A DNA stretch of 64,000 nucleotides, from positions 1 through 64,000 of the forward strand of contig JABIWH010000023.1 in NCBI GenBank assembly GCA_018701215.1, read 5' to 3'. The translations under genes were made by a program, and so were the position numbers. The notes below the pieces were generated by a model. The model was not told the DNA's origin. It ran no database searches and saw nothing but the letters and a program-made list of their open reading frames with translations. This document shows positions 44,059 through 51,873 of the stretch, in pieces. This DNA comes from Rhodospirillaceae bacterium. GTDB taxonomy: Bacteria > Pseudomonadota > Alphaproteobacteria > GCA-2731375. How positions within the stretch are numbered: the first letter of the stretch is position 1; each line of letters starts with the position of its first letter.

Positions 44059-44853
44059 TTACTCCTCCACGGCGCGAAAATCCGGTGGCCGCTTTTCCAG
44101 AAAAGCAGCTACGGCCTCCTTGTGCTCCGGCGTCTTGTAGGCCTGGGCCAACATCTTAAATTCCCGGCGCGTGACCAGGCCCAGATCCGTTTCAGTGCCG
44201 TTCTGCGTCAATAGCTGTTTGACCATATGCAATTGGCGCGCCGGGTTCTCAGCGATTGCGCCCGCCACCGCCAAGGCCTCATCAAGCAGGTTATCGTGGG
44301 GCACCATGCGGTCGGCCAAACCCAGCGCCACGGCCTCTTCGGCCTCGATCATGCGCGCGGACAAAGCGAACTCGCTGGCCTTGCCCCAGCCCATGCGCTG
44401 GACCAGAAAATGCGAGCTGGCCAGTTCCGTGACCACGCCCATCTTGACAAAGGCGCAGCTAAACCTGGCCCGGTCGGATGCCATGATGTAGTCAAACGAA
44501 AGCGTCATGGTCAGGCCGACGCCGATAGAGGGGCCGTTGATGGCGGCGATGATTGGCTTGGCATCGCGGATGGTGCCAACCCAGTCCGGCGCCTCGCCGG
44601 TGACGAAATCATCCTCGATATCGCCGTCAATTTGCTTTCGAAAGGTATCGTCGATGTCCGCGCCAGCACAGAAACCGCGCCCCGCACCGGTCACGACAAT
44701 GGCACCGATATCGCGGTCCCCATTGGCCGTGGCAACGGCGGCAAGGAATTCATCACGCAATTGGGTGGTCCAGGCATTCATCCTGGCCGGACGGTTCAAG
44801 GTGATCAATGCAACCCTGCCATGGGTTTCATAGAGGACTGTTTCGTAACTCAT
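44059..44853 (-). CDS. Enoyl-CoA isomerase-like crotonase-family protein
   Basis: 264 aa crotonase-fold protein. GRGFCAGADID and AAINGPSIGVGLTMTLSFD mark the CoA and oxyanion sites. The two hydratase Glu positions are Thr and Phe (VGLTMT, SCAFVKM). A Glu in GVVTELASSH lies where the peroxisomal-type delta3,delta2-enoyl-CoA isomerase has its catalytic Glu, so isomerase activity is the better guess. The ATG at 44853 has AGGA nine bases upstream. It is the last gene of the 48478-44059 operon, 10 bases after the MFS gene, and converges on the [2Fe-2S] gene. Confidence 0.88.
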   Translation of the reverse strand: MSYETVLYETHGRVALITLNRPARMNAWTTQLRDEFLAAVATANGDRDIGAIVVTGAGRGFCAGADIDDTFRKQIDGDIEDDFVTGEAPDWVGTIRDAKPIIAAINGPSIGVGLTMTLSFDYIMASDRARFSCAFVKMGVVTELASSHFLVQRMGWGKASEFALSARMIEAEEAVALGLADRMVPHDNLLDEALAVAGAIAENPARQLHMVKQLLTQNGTETDLGLVTRREFKMLAQAYKTPEHKEAVAAFLEKRPPDFRAVEE

Positions 44854-44863
44854 ACTAATTTTC

Positions 44864-46261
44864 CTAATTTCTGCTCTCATCGAACCATAGACGCGGACGC
44901 AAAAGCGTGGTCGCCAGGCACAGTAGAAGGCCTGCCCCGGCGTAAGTGAATGTGGATTGGAAGGCGGCCAGGAAATCCGATCCCTCGCTCAACGCCGCAA
45001 AAATCAGTGACAGGCCCGTCGCACCCAAAACCACGCCGACGGTGCGGCTGACCTGGGCCAGGCTGCCGGCAACGCCCCGGTCCTGCACATCCAGACGACC
45101 CGTGACCACGTCCAGAATACAGACCTGAAACAGACCCAGACCGACGCCTTGCAAGAACATCGGCAGGGCCATGGCCCAAATGCCTGATGCCGGGGTCCAA
45201 CTGCCAATGCCAATGGTCCCCAGACCCACCATAACAGCCCCCAGCAGGGCCAGGCGGCTGGCCCAGGGCCGCAGGCTCAACAGCCAACCGATGATCGGCC
45301 CGGCAACGGCTTGGCCCAAGGGACTGGTCGCCAATACAAGACCACTAACGGCCAGGGAATAATCCGTCAGCCGGACCAAATAGTACGGCACCAGAAGCAG
45401 GGGTGCAAAGCCGACGAACATGACCAGGCCGTTGAAGATATTCAGCATGGTAAAATCTAGCCTGCGAAACGGCGCGAACGGGATAATCGGCTCCCGGGCC
45501 CGAGACTCGCGCAGGACAAAGGCGATGGCGGCGAGCAGGCCCAATACGGCCACCAACAGGCCGCGAACGAGATCCACGCGCACTTGATTTAACGCGAACA
45601 GCAAGGCGGCAAGTCCCACGGCGAGCAAGACCGCGCCCAGCAAATCGAAACTACCGCTGCGTTTTCTGGCCTGATCTGGGCGCAGCCAGGGCAAGGCGGC
45701 CAGCGCGGCCAGGGAAATCGGCGCCCGGAACCAGAATACGGCCTCCCAGCCCCAGGTCTGTACCATCATACCGCCCAACGACGGCCCGGCGGCGGCGGCG
45801 ATGCCGAACATCATGGTATAGGCGCCAAGCGCCCGGGCACGCTGTTCCTCGGGCAACAGGGCGGTGGCCAGGGCCGGACCGCAGCTTAAAACAAGAGCAG
45901 CGCCAATACCTTGGAGAAACCGGGCCAGCAGCAGCCAGTGATAGGCCGGCGCCATGGCGCATAACGTAAAGGCAATGGTGGAGACCGCCAGGCCGGTCAT
46001 GAAAATACGTTTGTGGCCAAACAGATCGCCCAGCTTGCCAAAGGCCAGCAATAGCGAGGTATAGGTCAGAACATAGAAAACCACGACCCATTGGATGTCG
46101 GCGATGGGAATGCCGAAATCTGAAGTGATATCGGGAAAAGCGATATTGACGGAGGTATCCAAGGGCACGATCGTCGTGCCCAGGCCGACAACCAACAGCC
46201 CCACCAGAGGCCTTCCCCTACCGGGTGGGCCGTCGACACGCGAACGATCGGTCTGGCTCAA
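44864..46261 (-). CDS. MFS drug-resistance-type exporter (DHA2/EmrB-QacA group)
   Basis: 465 aa proton-driven transporter with about 13-14 hydrophobic segments. PLDTSVNIAFPDI in helix 1 and QWVVVFYVLTYTSLLLAFGKLGDLFGHKR in helices 2-3 are the DHA2 signatures, with GPSLGGMM in helix 5 (motif C). The start appears to be a TTG at 46261 overlapping the upstream stop (TTGA); no ATG occurs for about 85 residues. It is therefore coupled to the PLP-enzyme gene. Export of an amine or acid product of that operon is possible, but family members mostly export drugs. Confidence 0.88.
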   Translation of the reverse strand: MSQTDRSRVDGPPGRGRPLVGLLVVGLGTTIVPLDTSVNIAFPDITSDFGIPIADIQWVVVFYVLTYTSLLLAFGKLGDLFGHKRIFMTGLAVSTIAFTLCAMAPAYHWLLLARFLQGIGAALVLSCGPALATALLPEEQRARALGAYTMMFGIAAAAGPSLGGMMVQTWGWEAVFWFRAPISLAALAALPWLRPDQARKRSGSFDLLGAVLLAVGLAALLFALNQVRVDLVRGLLVAVLGLLAAIAFVLRESRAREPIIPFAPFRRLDFTMLNIFNGLVMFVGFAPLLLVPYYLVRLTDYSLAVSGLVLATSPLGQAVAGPIIGWLLSLRPWASRLALLGAVMVGLGTIGIGSWTPASGIWAMALPMFLQGVGLGLFQVCILDVVTGRLDVQDRGVAGSLAQVSRTVGVVLGATGLSLIFAALSEGSDFLAAFQSTFTYAGAGLLLCLATTLLRPRLWFDESRN

Positions 46262-47499
46262 TAGACCGCTTTCAAATCGGACGCACCGTCCTGCCCCTTA
46301 GCCTCAAGGACCGAGGCCGCAAGATCCGCCAGATAGTCTTCCCGGCCCGCGGCGTGATACATGGACAGCATTGCGTGCATGCCCTTTGGGTTTTGCGTCA
46401 GGCCCGGCAGCCAGCCGCGCGCATCCATGCCTTCCGCGACTTTGAAGATATCAAAATCATGCGCCCCGAAATTAATGATCGTCAGGTCCGGTTCGGCCCA
46501 CAGATGCAGGCCGTCAACGGCCTTGATCCCGGCCACATAGGCATCGGCCATGGCGGCCAATTGCCGGGCAATTTCCATATAACCAGCCTCGCCCAAATGG
46601 TTCATCACGGCCCAGGCCGCCGCCACCGCGCCGCCCGCCCGCGTACCCGATAGGGTCGCGGTGGAAAACTGTCCATTCGGCCATTGATCGAAATGGAACA
46701 GGCCCCGTTCGCGGTCTTCTTCCTGGCGATAAAACACGGTCGAGGCCGGCTTCGGGCAAAAGCCGAATTTGTGCAGGTCGGCGGAAAGACTGCGCACACC
46801 TGGCAGCGCCATATCAAAGGCAGGAATATCCCGGCCAATGCGCTGAAAAAACGGCGCCACATAACCACCCACACAGGCATCCACATGCAGCCAGATATCC
46901 CGCGCCAGGGCCAGCTCGCTTAGCTCTGCAATGGGATCGATCACGCCATGGGGAAAGCACGGCGCCGAACCCGCCAGCATGATGGTGCTTTCATCCATGG
47001 CCGCCGCCATCGCCTCTACGTCGGCCCGGCGATTTTCCCCCGTGGCCAGGCGTTTGACTTCAATATCCATCACATCCCCGGCCTTGTTGAAGGCGGCATG
47101 GGCCGTAAAGGGCGCGATGATGTTGTATGGCGCCTTCAGGCGAGGCTGGGTCCGGGCCCAGTCCCGACAGGCCTTGACCGCCATGAAGATACTTTCACTG
47201 CCCCCCGTCGTCATATTGCCGACAGCCTGGCCAGGTGCCTGGAACAGATCCAGGCCCATTTCCACTACCTCGTCCTCCATGCGTTTCAGGCCAAAAAAGG
47301 CGCGGCGGCCGCCTAAGGCATTCTCATTGAAATACTTCATGAAAGCCTGGAAGCCGACCTCGTGGGCGCTATCACTGCCATGAAAGACATACAACGGGGC
47401 CCGGCCCCCGCGCCAATCAATGTCCGCACCGGACATTGCCGTCATTTCGGCATCCAGGGCCTTCCATTCGGCACCCGACGTGGGGAAGGATTTACGCAT
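46258..47499 (-). CDS. PLP-dependent lyase/decarboxylase, sphingosine-1-phosphate-lyase-like
   Basis: 413 aa fold-type I group II decarboxylase-family enzyme. TTGGSESIFMAVKACRDWAR binds the PLP phosphate, HVDACVGGY has the Asp (about 207), and SLSADLHKFGF has the Schiff-base lysine at about 244. The text AFFGLKRMEDEVVEMGLDLF and the length are closer to sphingosine-1-phosphate lyase than to glutamate decarboxylase. It has no N-terminal membrane helix. The gene lies between D-2-hydroxyacid dehydrogenase and MFS genes with tight spacing. The substrate may be a phosphorylated amino alcohol or an amino acid. Confidence 0.9.
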   Translation of the reverse strand: MRKSFPTSGAEWKALDAEMTAMSGADIDWRGGRAPLYVFHGSDSAHEVGFQAFMKYFNENALGGRRAFFGLKRMEDEVVEMGLDLFQAPGQAVGNMTTGGSESIFMAVKACRDWARTQPRLKAPYNIIAPFTAHAAFNKAGDVMDIEVKRLATGENRRADVEAMAAAMDESTIMLAGSAPCFPHGVIDPIAELSELALARDIWLHVDACVGGYVAPFFQRIGRDIPAFDMALPGVRSLSADLHKFGFCPKPASTVFYRQEEDRERGLFHFDQWPNGQFSTATLSGTRAGGAVAAAWAVMNHLGEAGYMEIARQLAAMADAYVAGIKAVDGLHLWAEPDLTIINFGAHDFDIFKVAEGMDARGWLPGLTQNPKGMHAMLSMYHAAGREDYLADLAASVLEAKGQDGASDLKAVY

Positions 47500-47509
47500 G
47501 CATCACCCT

Positions 47510-48478
47510 CTATTCCAATACTTCCGTATTAATAACGTTGGCGGGGTCAAGTTTGCCGTCGAAGCAATCGATCACGTTCTGGGCCGCGATCTGGCCCATG
47601 CGGAAGACGGATTCCTTGGTCACGCCGGCGGAATGGGGACTGACGATGATATTGTCCAATTCGAACAGCGGCGTATCCGCCGTCGCCGGCTCCACCACAA
47701 AAGGATCGATGCCGGCACCGGCAATGCTGTTTGCTTTCAAGGCTTCATACAGCGCCGCCTCGTCCACGATGCCGCCGCGGGCCGTGTTGACCACATAGGC
47801 GGTTTTCTTCATCGCCGCCAGCTCCGCCGTATTGACCATGCCCGTGGTCTCTTCATTCTTCATGCAGTTAATCGACAGGATATCGATCTCACCCAGGATA
47901 GCGCGCCAATCATCAATCGGCGTGGCACCGGCGGTGCGGATACCATCCTGAACAACGTATGGATCGTGCACCAGAACATTCATTTCCATGGCCACGCAGC
48001 GATTGACCAGACGGCGGCCAATTTTACCAAAGCCCATGATCAAGACCGTGCGTCCCGCCAGATCGAAGGCCGGTTCCTCAAAGCGGATGGCCCAGTTGCC
48101 CTTGCGGGTCTCGCGGTCATAGGCCAGGGCCTGCTTGGTCAGGGCCAGCATAAAGAACAAGGCATGCTCCGCGACCGTCACGGAATTGGCGATACCGGCA
48201 ATGGACAGCGGGATGCCGGCCTTGGTCAGGGCCGGGACATTGACCGCGTCATAGCCGACGCCGAAGCGGGAGGCGATCTTCAAATTATCGGCGGCCTCGA
48301 TCAGGCGCGGCGTCAACGGCGCGATGCCCAAAATGACCGCGTCGTAGTTGCCGATGTGTTGCTGGATATTGTCTTCGCCCAGCTCCGTGAAATGATCGAC
48401 CTCAATATCATCCCGGCCCTCGAACACCGCTTTGAGGCCATCGCTGTAGGGGAGTTGGAGCATGACGCGCTTTTTCAT
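47510..48478 (-). CDS. D-2-hydroxyacid dehydrogenase (SerA/formate-dehydrogenase-like)
   Basis: 322 aa NAD-dependent D-2-hydroxyacid dehydrogenase. MGFGKIGRRL is the Rossmann glycine motif in the middle domain. Catalytic residues sit in NTARGGIVDE (Arg), the Glu a few residues later and SPHSAGVT (His). The length is that of phosphoglycerate or glyoxylate/hydroxypyruvate reductases without an ACT domain. The ATG at 48478 is chosen over a TTG eight codons upstream. It is the first gene of the operon with the PLP lyase-like enzyme, exporter and isomerase-like protein. The keto acid used is not determined. Confidence 0.91.
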   Translation of the reverse strand: MKKRVMLQLPYSDGLKAVFEGRDDIEVDHFTELGEDNIQQHIGNYDAVILGIAPLTPRLIEAADNLKIASRFGVGYDAVNVPALTKAGIPLSIAGIANSVTVAEHALFFMLALTKQALAYDRETRKGNWAIRFEEPAFDLAGRTVLIMGFGKIGRRLVNRCVAMEMNVLVHDPYVVQDGIRTAGATPIDDWRAILGEIDILSINCMKNEETTGMVNTAELAAMKKTAYVVNTARGGIVDEAALYEALKANSIAGAGIDPFVVEPATADTPLFELDNIIVSPHSAGVTKESVFRMGQIAAQNVIDCFDGKLDPANVINTEVLE

Positions 48479-48577
48479 CTGTCTTCTCTTTCGGTTTTCC
48501 AAAAAGGTTAGGCGTTGCCCCTATCTTACCTGTTCCACGGCGATTGCCCAGGGGTCCAATTACGCCTACGCTTGGGC

Positions 48578-49462
48578 ATGGTGCTAAATCACATAAACGC
48601 CGGCGTCCTGGATGTCGCCTATGACGATGCCGGGGCGCGGGACGGAAAGCCAGTTATCCTGTTGCACGGTTTTCCCTACGATATCCATAGTTATGATGCG
48701 GTGACGCCGCGCCTGGTGGCGGCGGGGTGCCGGGTTATCACGCCCTATTTGCGCGGCTATGGCCCGACGCGGTTTCTCTCGCCCGATACCCTACGCTCGG
48801 GCCAGCAGGCCGTCCTGGGCCAGGATCTGCTCGACCTAATGGATGCTTTGGATATCCCCACGGCAGTGCTGAGCGGTTATGACTGGGGCGGGCGGGCTGC
48901 CTGCATCGTGGCTGCTCTGTGGCCGGAGCGGGCCCGGGGGCTGGTCAGTTGCAATGGCTACAATATGCAGAATATCGCCGCCTCGGCCCGGCCCGCACCA
49001 CCCGAGATGGAGCATAAATTCTGGTACCAATACTATTTCCATGGCGAAAGAGGGCGCGCCGGCCTGGAAGCCAACCGGCATGCCTATTGTAAACTGCTGT
49101 GGCGGCTGTGGTCACCCAACTGGACCTTCGACGATGCCACCTATGAGCAAACGGCGGTGTCATTCGAAAACCCGGATTTCGTCGATGTGGTGATCCATTC
49201 CTACCGCCACCGCTATGCCCTGGTGCCGGGTGACGCGGCGGTAGAGGAGATCGAGGCGCGGCTGGCCGAACAACCCAAGATTTCCGTGCCGACGGTGGCC
49301 ATGGACGGCAGCGGCGACGGCGTCATGTCAGCAAAAGGCTGCGCCGGGCACGAGCGGTTTTTCACCGGACCCTACAGGCGCGAGGTCATCCCCTCGGTCG
49401 GTCATAACCTGCCGCAAGAGGCGCCCGAAGAATTCGCCCGGGCGATATTGTCTCTGATCTAG
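48578..49462 (+). CDS. Epoxide-hydrolase-like alpha/beta hydrolase
   Basis: 294 aa alpha/beta hydrolase. HGFPYD is the oxyanion HGxP motif. The nucleophile elbow reads GYDWGG, with Asp in the nucleophile position, which is the epoxide hydrolase and haloalkane dehalogenase type rather than the Ser type. The catalytic His is in VGHNLPQE near the end. The lid region (about 140-200) is Tyr/Trp-rich. The ATG at 48578 is preferred over a TTG 21 codons earlier. It diverges from the D-2-hydroxyacid dehydrogenase operon. Its stop overlaps the convergent GMC oxidoreductase stop by four bases. Confidence 0.88.
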   Translation: MVLNHINAGVLDVAYDDAGARDGKPVILLHGFPYDIHSYDAVTPRLVAAGCRVITPYLRGYGPTRFLSPDTLRSGQQAVLGQDLLDLMDALDIPTAVLSGYDWGGRAACIVAALWPERARGLVSCNGYNMQNIAASARPAPPEMEHKFWYQYYFHGERGRAGLEANRHAYCKLLWRLWSPNWTFDDATYEQTAVSFENPDFVDVVIHSYRHRYALVPGDAAVEEIEARLAEQPKISVPTVAMDGSGDGVMSAKGCAGHERFFTGPYRREVIPSVGHNLPQEAPEEFARAILSLI

Positions 49463-51054
49463 ACCGCATCCTCGAAAATCATGCTGGCGCCTTTTTCGGC
49501 GATCATCACCGTGGGCGCATGGGTATTGCCGGACACCAGGGTTGGCATGATCGAGGCATCGACAACGCGCAGACCTTCCAGGCCGTGGACGCGTAGGCGG
49601 TCGTCAACCACCGTACCGGGGCCCTGGCCCATGCGGCAGGTGCCGATTGGGTGATAGACCGTGGCGCCGGTGGCCCTGGCATAGGCCAACAGCTCGTCAT
49701 CGCTTTGCAGATCCGGGCCAGGGTTCATCTCGTAATCCAGATAGGGTTCCAGGGCCGGTTGCGCGCCGACGTCGCGGGCAATGCGCATGCCGCCGATCAA
49801 GGCGGCACGATCGATCTCGTCAGCCAGAAAATTGGGCCGGATTGCCGGTTCGCTGCCCGCCCGCGCGTCGCGGATATGGATCGAGCCCATGCTTTCCGGA
49901 CGCAGCTGACAGACCGCGATGGTCATGCCCGGTTCTTTGTCCAACACCCGGTCCTTGGAGGTGGCATAACTGGCGTGCGCGCCATGGAATTGTACATCAG
50001 GCGTTTCCAGCTCCGGCCGGGTGCGGACAAAGCCATGCACAATACCGGCGGTATAGGTCAAAATGCCACGCCGGGCGATGCCGTATTTCAACACTTCCAG
50101 GCCGAGACGCCAGCCCCGGCTCTGCTCGTTCAAGGTGGTGACATTGCGCGCCCGCCAATTGACCCGCGTGACATAGTGATCGCGCAGGTTTTCGCCGACG
50201 GCGGGCAGTTCATGCTGCACCTCGATCCCCAAACCCTTGAGCAGTTCCGGCTGGCCGATGCCTGATAGTTCCAACAACTGCGGCGATTGCACGGCACCGG
50301 CGCTGAGGATGACCTCGCGCCTTGCACGGGCCTGACGGACCTGGCCGTTGACGGTGTACTCCACGCCGACGACGCGCTTGCCCTCCATCAACAGGCGCCC
50401 GGCGATGGCATTGGTTTCGATCTGCAAATTGGCGCGGTGCGCGGCCGGGCCCAGAAAGGCACGGGCGGCGCTGTGACGGCGACCCTTGTGCTGGGTTACC
50501 TGGTAATAGCCAAAGCCGTCCTGCTTTTCGCCGTTATAGTCGGGATTGACGCCATGGCCGGCCTGGCCGCCAGCCTCGATCAGCGCATCCAGCAATTCGT
50601 GCTTTTCCCGCATGTCCGCGACATTCATGGGACCACTACCGCCACGCAAATCGCTGCCGCCGCGCTCGAAGTGCTCAGACTTTTTGAAATGGGGCAGAAC
50701 CTGATCATAAGACCAACCGCGATTACCCATTTGGGCCCAGGTGTCATAGTCCTGGGCCTGGCCGCGCACGTACAACATGCCGTTGATGGAGGACGAGCCC
50801 CCCAGCACCTTGCCCCGGGGAATGGGAATTTTGCGCTCATCGGTGCCGGCCTCGGGCTCGGTCTCGAAACACCAGTTCATGGCCGGATTGTTCAACATTT
50901 TGGAAAAACCCACCGGCACATGGATCCAGATGCTGCTGTCCTTGCCGCCGGCCTCCAATAACAGGGTGCGGCTTCGTGGCGGCTCGCTCAAGCGGTTGGC
51001 CAGGACACAGCCCGCAGACCCCGCCCCGACAACGATATAGTCAAATTCAGTCAT
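49459..51054 (-). CDS. GMC-family FAD oxidoreductase (choline-dehydrogenase-like)
   Basis: 531 aa flavoenzyme. DYIVVGAGSAGCVLANRLSE is the FAD-binding start, GKVLGGSSSINGMLYVRG the first GMC signature, and SAGAVQSPQLLELSGIG the second. The catalytic His is in VYHPIGTCRMG and the partner in SGNTHAPTVMIAEKGASMI. GMC enzymes oxidise alcohols to aldehydes; choline, alkanols and polyethylene glycol are common substrates. The ATG at 51054 starts directly at the FAD motif, whereas an open 110-codon stretch upstream has no resemblance to the family. It diverges from the isochorismatase-type gene. Confidence 0.93.
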   Translation of the reverse strand: MTEFDYIVVGAGSAGCVLANRLSEPPRSRTLLLEAGGKDSSIWIHVPVGFSKMLNNPAMNWCFETEPEAGTDERKIPIPRGKVLGGSSSINGMLYVRGQAQDYDTWAQMGNRGWSYDQVLPHFKKSEHFERGGSDLRGGSGPMNVADMREKHELLDALIEAGGQAGHGVNPDYNGEKQDGFGYYQVTQHKGRRHSAARAFLGPAAHRANLQIETNAIAGRLLMEGKRVVGVEYTVNGQVRQARARREVILSAGAVQSPQLLELSGIGQPELLKGLGIEVQHELPAVGENLRDHYVTRVNWRARNVTTLNEQSRGWRLGLEVLKYGIARRGILTYTAGIVHGFVRTRPELETPDVQFHGAHASYATSKDRVLDKEPGMTIAVCQLRPESMGSIHIRDARAGSEPAIRPNFLADEIDRAALIGGMRIARDVGAQPALEPYLDYEMNPGPDLQSDDELLAYARATGATVYHPIGTCRMGQGPGTVVDDRLRVHGLEGLRVVDASIMPTLVSGNTHAPTVMIAEKGASMIFEDAV

Positions 51055-51146
51055 AACAATCACCCGATGTCCATTGTGCGATGTTCTTGGTTTTGCCCCC
51101 ATCTTAGCGCTATCCTGAGGGCAAGTGGAAATTAGTGGACAGCGCA

Positions 51147-51767
51147 ATGTCGGAACAACCGAACACATTCGAAGATCCCGCCCTGCTGATCGTCGATATG
51201 CAGAACGACTTTGTCCGCCAGGACGCCCCCTTGCAGGTGCCCGACGCCCTGGCCACAGTGGCCGCCCATCAGGCCCTGATCGCCGCCTTTCGGGCCCAGG
51301 ACCTACCCGTGGTCTATACCAAGTTCCTCGCCACCCAGACGCCAAGCTTGTTGTGGAACTGGTCACCGCAATGCGAACCACCAACCAAATGCTGCTGGAA
51401 AGGCCATCAGCGCCACTACCCGGACGTGGATGCAGAGCTGGACTGTACCGGGATCATTGACGAGCTAGCACCAGAGGCCGAAGACCTAATCATCGAAAAA
51501 TACGGCTATGGCGCCTTTCACGGCACCGCCCTGAACGACAGCCTGCGCAACCTCGGTGTCGGCTCCCTGGTTATCACCGGCACGGTAACCCAGATCTGTG
51601 TCGAGGAAACCGCGCGCGAGGCCTTCCATCACCGCTTTCCCACTATCGTGGTTTCGGATGCGGTATCCTCGTTCGATGAAGATCTACAGGCAGCAACCTT
51701 GCGTAATTTCGCCATGAAATTCGGCTGGGTGCAGTCCAGCACCGAGGTCATCGAGGCGTTAGGTTAG
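51147..51767 (+). CDS. Cysteine hydrolase of the isochorismatase family
   Basis: 206 aa hydrolase. The catalytic triad is visible: Asp in LLIVDMQNDF, Lys in IIEKYGYGAFHGT and Cys in TGTVTQICVEET. Members cleave amide bonds (nicotinamidase, N-carbamoylsarcosine and biuret-type amidases) or isochorismate. The Cys nucleophile is present, so it is likely an amidase-type enzyme. The middle insertion with three close Cys (PQCEPPTKCCWKG) is unusual. The ATG at 51147 is chosen over a GTG four codons upstream. Two intergenic palindromes follow it. Confidence 0.88.
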   Translation: MSEQPNTFEDPALLIVDMQNDFVRQDAPLQVPDALATVAAHQALIAAFRAQDLPVVYTKFLATQTPSLLWNWSPQCEPPTKCCWKGHQRHYPDVDAELDCTGIIDELAPEAEDLIIEKYGYGAFHGTALNDSLRNLGVGSLVITGTVTQICVEETAREAFHHRFPTIVVSDAVSSFDEDLQAATLRNFAMKFGWVQSSTEVIEALG

Positions 51768-51774
51768 GGAGCTA

Positions 51775-51833
51775 GAGCAATTTTCAATTAATCCAAGTCG
51801 CTCTCGCAACGTAAGTAATTGGTTCAATTGCTC
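51775..51833. repeat. Intergenic imperfect inverted repeat
   Basis: GAGCAATT at 51775-51782 and AATTGCTC at 51826-51833 are reverse complements, with a second inner pair (CAATTA / TAATTG) extending the stem. The whole could fold as one long hairpin. It lies 8 bases after the isochorismatase-type gene and before a second palindrome, and resembles palindromic intergenic units common in alphaproteobacteria. Confidence 0.7.
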
Positions 51834-51848
51834 GATTCTTAAGAGTCT

Positions 51849-51873
51849 GAGCGCATTTTCTTCGAATGCGCTC
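51849..51873. repeat. Second intergenic hairpin beside the ligase stop codon
   Basis: GAGCGCATT at 51849-51857 and AATGCGCTC at 51865-51873 form a 9-bp stem with a 7-base loop, and the right arm ends on the last base of the acyl-CoA ligase stop codon. No strong T-run follows, so termination is uncertain. It and the 51775-51833 hairpin share GAGC-type ends. Confidence 0.7.

Noticed and set aside
49459..51384. Long N-terminal extension of the GMC oxidoreductase
   Set aside because: The 110 extra codons are Arg-rich, unlike any FAD enzyme start, and cover the divergent isochorismatase-type gene; the ATG at 51054 begins exactly at the FAD motif.
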